NCBI GenBank assembly: GCA_030142905.1
Contig: JASJOG010000006.1
Span: 4,577,001-4,641,000 of the forward strand
Origin: Heliopora coerulea
Taxonomy: Eukaryota > Cnidaria > Anthozoa > Scleralcyonacea > Helioporidae
Direction: 5' to 3'
Length of the DNA stretch: 64,000 bases
In this document: piece after piece, positions 58,150 through 64,000 of the stretch
Layout of the letters: each line of letters begins with the position of its first letter
Position numbering within the stretch: position 1 is the stretch's first letter
The notes under the pieces: model-generated
Told to the model about the DNA's origin: nothing
Seen by the model: only the letters and a program-made list of their open reading frames with translations
The model's database searches: none
Made by a program: the position numbers and the translations under genes

Positions 58150-59674
58150 TTTGCCATTAACGTTGACTGAAGTCACTTGAACCACAGCTATCCAAATCGT
58201 AGTAGATTTGTATGTTGTAGGGCCATATTTAAATAGCAATAATGGTCTGACATTTCGGGTGGGAATAATTGGGCCAATCGGAACATTTCTCAGGTCGTGT
58301 GACAAGCATTCCACCAATGAAAATGTGGAAACTGTTATCGGATGATTTGGGGCCATCGAGGGTGAAACAGAACAGGTCGTTCATGGTTATTTGCGACATT
58401 TTTCCTCATGAAAACAATCAAATATTAAATTTTTATTTTAGAATTAAGATCCTACATGTAGATGGTTTAGACTACAACTATCTTAGGCTAGTTCTTGTAG
58501 TGACCAATACTTACAGTTGTATTGCTGCCTGATGATTTAAATCTTGAAAACGTGCTGGGACATTTTCATTTAGTACATCTTCAAGATTTAACTCTTTCCA
58601 GACATTGGCGACCCCCTAACCAAGGAATTCAGACGCACCCTTATTGTACGCGTCTAAAATTCGCCCTACCTTGCGTTACCACACAGGGCCTTTTTTAAGA
58701 AATTTGCTGTGGGGGGGCATTTTCCAAAAGGGACCTTCGGCTTCATTGATAAATTTGTCCCTCTAGAATCGTTTTTTACTTGGACTCATTCTGCAATCTA
58801 CAAAACGTGAACCTAGAGCACAGATTATTGTCAGTATTTGAAAGAAAGCAGTCAACAAATTTGTCTATAGGCATTTTTATTATTACTTATTTTCGTGCCA
58901 CCTAGAGGGACTGGGGGGGCATTTGCCCCCCCACTATAATAGTTAAAAAAGGTCCTGTTACCACAAACTTTTCGCGCGCGATGAGTACACCCCCTCCCGT
59001 AAGCAATACTTCCACTGAGAAATTTTCCTTGAAAATGGCTTTTTTTCCCTTAAAAACCTTTCACGTGACCCTTTGCGAAAAATTGCAAGGGATTGAAACA
59101 ATTTCAACCTTTTAACTTATTTCAACCTAGTGAATCGGCTCATAAGGTTGGCCGGGATATTGTAACACTTGGGGCAAGTTGATCAAATGGTGATTAAATC
59201 AACCCTGGAATATTCAGCGAACAAAATTCAGCGAACAAAACTCTTTAGACGTAGTTAAAGAAGGTTGAAATTTTGCAAACAGACTTTCTGAATCCAGAAA
59301 AAACAGGGCGATTAAAAATATGGCTACAATTGCACGGTGGTAACCGATGACAAGGCTGTAACTCCAACCCCGTTTGCACTGTGACATTTCGCTGATTTCG
59401 GGCAAGGCAAGTTAGTCGTGCCGAAACCTACATATGCAGAGCACTCAAGGTCATGAACAATCAATAAACGTAGCCCTTAAACAAAGGGCTCAATTAAATA
59501 AGGAAAGTTTGTGATGTTGATGTTAAATTGCTAAGAAAATTGATTATAACAATAATAATAATAATTACTGGACTATGTAATAGATCAATACGCGGCTTCA
59601 CCTACTTTTTTTTCAAAGTCTAGTTCACAAATTATATCAACGGTATATAAAAACAATTACGATGAGTTTGTCAT
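58150..59674. other. INSIG upstream region and carboxypeptidase Q 3' region
   Basis: The promoter and 5' UTR of INSIG on the minus strand should lie in 58150-58650; I see no sure TATA box or sterol response element. It holds the hAT MITE at 58684-58957. The 3' UTR of carboxypeptidase Q lies just left of 59675. Confidence 0.5.
58684..58957. mobile_element. hAT MITE, 274 bp, perfect 8-bp target duplication
   Basis: The ends are CAGGGCCTTTTTTAA and, inverted, CAGGACCTTTTTTAACTA. TTACCACA stands on both sides (58676-58683 and 58958-58965). GGGGGGGCATTT motifs lie near both ends. Degraded relatives are at 18340-18420 and about 9455-9560. Confidence 0.9.
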
Positions 59675-62600
59675 TTATCTGGGTAACATTTCATCAAGGT
59701 CAGCTATGACATAAGCAACCACAGCCCAAACTGCGGCACAAAGGTCCAGTTCATCGGCGTTCTCTACCGCCATGGTATCTCCGTGGGTATGATGAAAATA
59801 GAAATATCTAGCATTGTCATTTGATAGGCTACCCCCAGGAACACCGTTCAAAATCCAGAAACTGACATCACCGCCATCAGCTCCATGATAAAGAGAAGAA
59901 GCATTGATGGGCTTCAGAAGTGACATAACCTTCTCCATGACAGTAAAGGCTTCCGGTTTTCCAGTAAACCTCAACCCATTTGGTTTGAATGTGCCAATGT
60001 CACTTTCCATGACCAAATCAAACTTGCTAATGTTTCCCTTATGTCGCTCGTAATACTGTTGTGAGCCAACTAGGCCAACTTCTTCTCCAGTCCACAACAC
60101 AGCACGAACAGTTCGTTTTGCACGAAGATTCAAGTGCCGCATGGCGGACAATACTTGCCATGATATAAATGCACCACCACCGTCATCCATTGCTCCCTGA
60201 CCAACATCCCAACTATCAAGATGGCCGCTCACCAGCACGACCTAAAATAACAACAAAAGGCAACTAAACTCGTTGAATTTATGTGGCTGAATACCAAGAA
60301 CACTTGCCAAACCAGCTCCGTTGTTGCTTAGTTCAGTTACTTTTGTCAAAATGATTTTTCTCGTTTATCTGGTATAGTAAGTTTCGTAAACATTTTCAAA
60401 TGTTAAGATGAAAAAATGACAGAGGCACCATATCGACTTCAGCTCTTCGGCCGCAATCATGTTTTCACTGCATAGTTAAAATACTTCTTTGGACTTGTAG
60501 GTTCTTTCTCGTTTAATTACGTGTAATGAATATACGGTGTGGCGTTTTCTCTTGCGTTTTCTGGCATATGCTATAATGATAGCAATCTTTGTATTTTCCA
60601 ATTTTAAAGAGATACTGTAGTGTGCAAGTCTTGGAGTACAAAAAACAGCTGCAAATGATAAAGAAAGAAATATAAAGAAATAATAAAGAGAGGTGATTGG
60701 TTATTTAATTTATTAATCTCTGTTCCCAATGCAGGATCTGTTGCAATAACATTTTCATTTAATCAAAAAGGTCAGGACCACCATGAAAAATCAGAGTTGG
60801 AATAGAAAGCGACAGTAAAAATCGTTGCTGGGAAAAATTTATTAATTCGTAATATGCCCCAAATCGTTTTTAAGAATTTTACCGGTTTGTTTTAGGTCAT
60901 TCAAGAAATTAATTTTTAATGAATTTTACACTTCACTGGTGGGGACCTCCAGTGGATGTAACTCCTCCTCCCCATCAACAAATCACGTTGCGTTATTTCA
61001 AAGCAAGTGACTTGCAGTAACAGAGCGAGGGGAGGCAGGTGGGAAGCTATGCTCCGGGTGTTGTGACCAGGGTTAGCAAAATCGAGGGTAGGCAAGGCAT
61101 GCCTATAGTTAAATGAGCGGTATACTGCTAAAAATAGGAATTGATTGGTTAACTGGACTTAAGAGTGGTATTTCAAACAATTTAATTACTTCGCCATATA
61201 TATGCATGAAATGCACTATTTTCCTTTTTGCAATTTTTCAAGAGGGTGCTATCGGTTCTTTGACGTTGGGAGATGGAGGCCGGGAGGGGTGCCAGTAAAC
61301 TTAGCAATTTCACTGATGAGAAGCCATACAACAGTGCGAATTTAAAAAAATTGACACGCATATGTCACACCCTTCGACTTCATGTTAAAGAAATTTTTGG
61401 GGAGGCTTTTTTGATATCAAGAATTATCTAAGTCGAAGTTTGTACCATACACAGAAGCCGAAGATGAGGCTGGTGATACTGACTGAGACTTTGATAATTC
61501 TTGATATCAAAAAAGCTGAGGTCAATGACTGTATTATCAGACGTTTTCAGGTGAACGCTCAACTAATTAAACGGCCTAAACTTAATAAGCTTAGGAGGTC
61601 TTTATACCGAAGCGAGCTAGCCCTCCTAGAAGGGCTGGTCTTTTTAGCTGAGATCTCGCCTCCCTGTGAAATCCCTTGGAAAATTTGTTTTTGTTTACAT
61701 GAGAGGAGGGTCGGCCCTTCTAAGTGAGATGTCGTTGCTGGCTAACCGAGATCTCGCCTGGTAGGACGGAGAATTTGCAATGTAAACACACTCAGTAGTG
61801 TTGGCCCTCCTAGGAACGCTGGGGAAAATTAATGTACTTATGCGTGCTAGATCCACCCCTCTAGACGGGCCAGGAAATTCCCTTGTAAAAGCGAAGTGAA
61901 ATCCTGTCCCCTTTCTAGAGCTAGCCCTACCACGAAGGTTGGCGCCCTTCCATATAAGCACCCCCCTTACTTGAAAAAATAGAACAAAATCCCTTTTTCA
62001 ACGACAATAGCACATTTTGAAGGGTTTCACCAGTACCACGTCAACACACGCAGAAGTTGTTTTTCAGACTTTTAGCGAGCATTACGATCAAAATTGCAGA
62101 TACCGATAATTCTTTCAAACTTTTTGACCAATTGAACTTAAGAGTTTGAATAAGATGTACAATAATATTATTTAGTATGCATTGAAGCTATTTGCATAGG
62201 TAATCACACGATAGCGATTGCAATCAAGGATCTACACAACGAGTGATATTTAATTGACCTAAAATTGCATGAGCCGTAAGATGAGTGTAATTTGTCACAA
62301 TTTTCAAATATCACGAGTAGTGTTAGTCCTTAATTGCACGAGCAAAATCACATGATTGTTTTTTTATGACATAAAAAGTAAAGCGAAATTCCGAATAACA
62401 TAATCTTGTAAACCCAAGATTTGAGTTCTTTATCAAGAGTTGTTGGCTGGTAATGGCTTATTATATGTAGGACAAAATCACTAATTGTACTGCAATGCAA
62501 TTGAGCACTTGATACTGGAAAATTAGGTAGTGGCAAAGCAACACGCAATTTTTGTTAAACTCTTTCCGGTCCGTACCCTACTTTTTTATTTTACTCTGGC

Positions 62601-63140
62601 TAAATCTAGACGATTTTACCCGTCAAGGAAAGACGTCTCGAACAGGAAAGTGTTAAAACTATGTTTGTCCAACATGTGTTGAATATGAAAAAAATAAACC
62701 AACGGTTGGTTTGTTTTAATCCACATTACTTTTTTTATACGACCATGCCCAAAGTTTATTAAATTTACTAAAAAATCATTGCAAACCTCTTCAGGCAATG
62801 AACTTCCAACAATTTCTGCTACAGTATTTCTGGATGAAGCTGGAGGTAGGTTTCTTGCTCCCATGAATAAATGAATAACTATTTTGTCCCCTCTTGCAGC
62901 CATTCTGGACAACATTTCAGCATCTTCCACTGTTATGCAAGCTGTAGGAATCTTCGCAGTACCATTTCTGTAAACTTGCCAACCTGTATGTGGACTATAG
63001 ATTGAGAATGGAGCGATACTTCTTATCAGTGAAGCTACTCCTCCAACGTTGCTGGCTTCATATGCACCATTCTCCCGATACGCTACTGATACTGGATAGT
63101 TTATCCACGGTTGGTTATATACCACAATCTTTCCTTTGGC
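59675..63140 (-). CDS. CPQ: Carboxypeptidase Q (M28 metallopeptidase), last two exons; 5' part outside window
   Basis: Exons on the minus strand: 63140-62787 and 60241-59675 (stop at 59675-59677), joined in frame at PEE|VVL. They encode the C-terminal 306 residues of a family usually about 470 aa. Carboxypeptidase Q is a secreted or lysosomal zinc dipeptidase; that is family knowledge. The first exon holds AKGKIVVYNQPW, SIYSPHTGWQVY and KIPTACITVEDAEMLSRMAA from the protease-associated part. The second holds the di-zinc site: His and Asp in SGHLDSWDVGQGAMDDGGGA, the Glu pair in LWTGEEVG, Asp in VMESDIG and His in FHHTHGDTM. All expected ligands are present. Upstream exons for the signal peptide and N-terminus are not found before 64000. 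The 2.5-kb intron between these exons is repeat-rich. Confidence 0.95.
61405..61516. repeat. 112-bp element with 30-bp inverted ends
   Basis: It begins GCTTTTTTGATATCAAGAAT followed by TATC and ends with the inverted copy. The ends match over about 25 bp without a break, then with a mismatch. It is probably a very short MITE. Confidence 0.75.
61590..61960. repeat. Mosaic of short G/C-rich inverted words
   Basis: AGCCCTCCTAGAAGGGCT, GAGATCTCGCC, TCGGCCCTTCTAAG and GGCCCTCCTAGGAACGCTGG recur in both orientations. The open frames through it on both strands look like repeat by-products. Confidence 0.5.
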
Positions 63141-64000
63141 CTGACGCAGAAAAGAAGTATACAATATTCTTGAAAACCAAGGAACACGTAACCATCTAGC
63201 TGGGATGCAAAGGTCAATTACCCCATGTCATAACCTGTGTCGATCCGCAAGTCTAACCCGAACTTTAATGAAAAATGAAAGATCATGGATTGGGAAGCAA
63301 AAAGTGAAGTAACCTGTTAAACGAGGAACATTTCGAGCTGAATCCTCCATGCCTTCATCAGACTGGCTTTAAAGAACTGACTTTACTGACTACCACAAGA
63401 TTACACGAAATATGAAAAGTAACTTGACCCAGGCTCAGCTTTAAAGAAGTTAAAACGCAAAACCGCAAGGAACGACAGGTTAAGGCAACAACGACTTTGA
63501 TCATTCAGTATTAGGTAACTCAAAACAACGGTCTGGTAACCGTCGTACCCTGGGGCCACTATCAGTGGATGGGCTTACTGAATTCTAGAGGGCTAACTTC
63601 AGTCAATCGACAGACCAATAATTGAAACCAAGCATGTCTGACATGGGGACCCATTGAACTGTCAGGGCCTTGTAGTCGTCAGTTTCAGTCTCCTACGCAG
63701 TAATTTGGACGTTTGACGCCCAAGTTTGACGTCTGACGTCCAAATGACTGCGTAAGCAACTGAAATTGACAGCCAAGGGCCTTAAAGTTATCCATGTCCT
63801 CCATCCTGGCTTTACTTTTTGACTTGCAATCAACCTTCCAGTTATAATAAAGTTAACATGCAGACTTACTTTTCAACTTTCACTCGTCCACTTTTAGATT
63901 GCATGCAACATTAAACGTTAAATCAGCTACCGTTAATCTCATTCAAACTTCAAAACTACCCTTGCCAATTTTCAGCATTTTCGGTCTGGCTCTGTTCTCT
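63141..64000. other. Upstream intron of carboxypeptidase Q
   Basis: No further CPQ exon is seen up to the window edge. A fold-back at 63664-63784 is listed separately. Confidence 0.5.
63664..63784. repeat. Fold-back repeat with ACGTCCAAA arms
   Basis: The left arm includes AGGGCCTTGTAGTCGTCAGT and TACGCAGTAATTTGGACGT. The right arm has the inverted counterparts ACGTCCAAATGACTGCGTA and CTGAAATTGACAGCCAAGGG. The inner part reiterates GACGTCTGACG-like words. Confidence 0.75.

Larger units (their letters stand above)
60242..62786. other. Penultimate intron of carboxypeptidase Q
   Basis: It holds the short fold-back at 61405-61516 and a mosaic at about 61590-61960 in which CCCTCCTAGAAGGGCT-like and GAGATCTCGCC words recur. 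I see no additional exon. Confidence 0.5.

Noticed and set aside
58150..58356. 69-residue N-terminal extension of INSIG from an upstream in-frame ATG
   Set aside because: The MPDDSS start gives exactly the family length and sits in a good start context; the extension resembles nothing in INSIG.
61440..61961. Overlapping open frames on both strands (95 and 88 codons)
   Set aside because: They run through a mosaic of inverted GC-rich words and look like repeat by-products.

Overview
The window is animal nuclear DNA: AT-rich, short exons with GT-AG introns, and dense in small transposon relics. It most resembles a cnidarian (coral or anemone). That placement is an inference, from a single DAZ-family gene of the Boule type, TTAGGG-type repeats, a CsRn1-like gypsy element, a Penelope-like GIY-YIG relic and many short terminal-inverted-repeat elements. 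No bacterial genes, CRISPR arrays or operons are visible.

Four protein genes can be assembled by joining exons at splice sites and checking that the frame carries through. (1) 4561-16283, plus: a Boule/DAZ-like RNA-binding protein, eight coding exons, 210 aa, complete. (2) 18612-39369, plus: a phosphatidylinositol 5-phosphate 4-kinase (PIP4K2 type), nine coding exons, 442 aa, complete. (3) 58149-49060, minus: an INSIG protein of ER sterol sensing, three coding exons, 225 aa, complete. (4) 63140-59675, minus: the last two exons of carboxypeptidase Q, whose 5' part lies beyond the right edge. Their functions (germline RNA binding, phosphoinositide and sterol signalling, peptide turnover) give no sign of a shared pathway.

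Layout. 1-4560: intergenic, with a palindrome carrying two tRNA-like copies and several MITEs. 4561-16283: Boule, with introns holding fold-back repeats, a CACTA-like MITE and a MITE containing telomere-like repeats. 18612-39369: PIP4K, whose fourth intron holds a decayed antisense gypsy element with both 178-bp LTRs. 39370-49059: intergenic, with a Penelope-like fragment, a nested GC-rich element and a pogo-like MITE. 49060-58149: INSIG, whose 7.6-kb second intron holds a hAT-like insertion nested in a long-inverted-repeat element, a LINE relic and another long inverted repeat. 58150-64000: a hAT MITE with perfect 8-bp target duplication, then carboxypeptidase Q.

No wholly new biological system was found. 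The best second looks are the nested hAT insertion, the MITE carrying interstitial telomere-like DNA, a near-perfect 81-nt hairpin in a PIP4K intron, the tRNA-like palindrome and the hammerhead-like core beside the Penelope relic.
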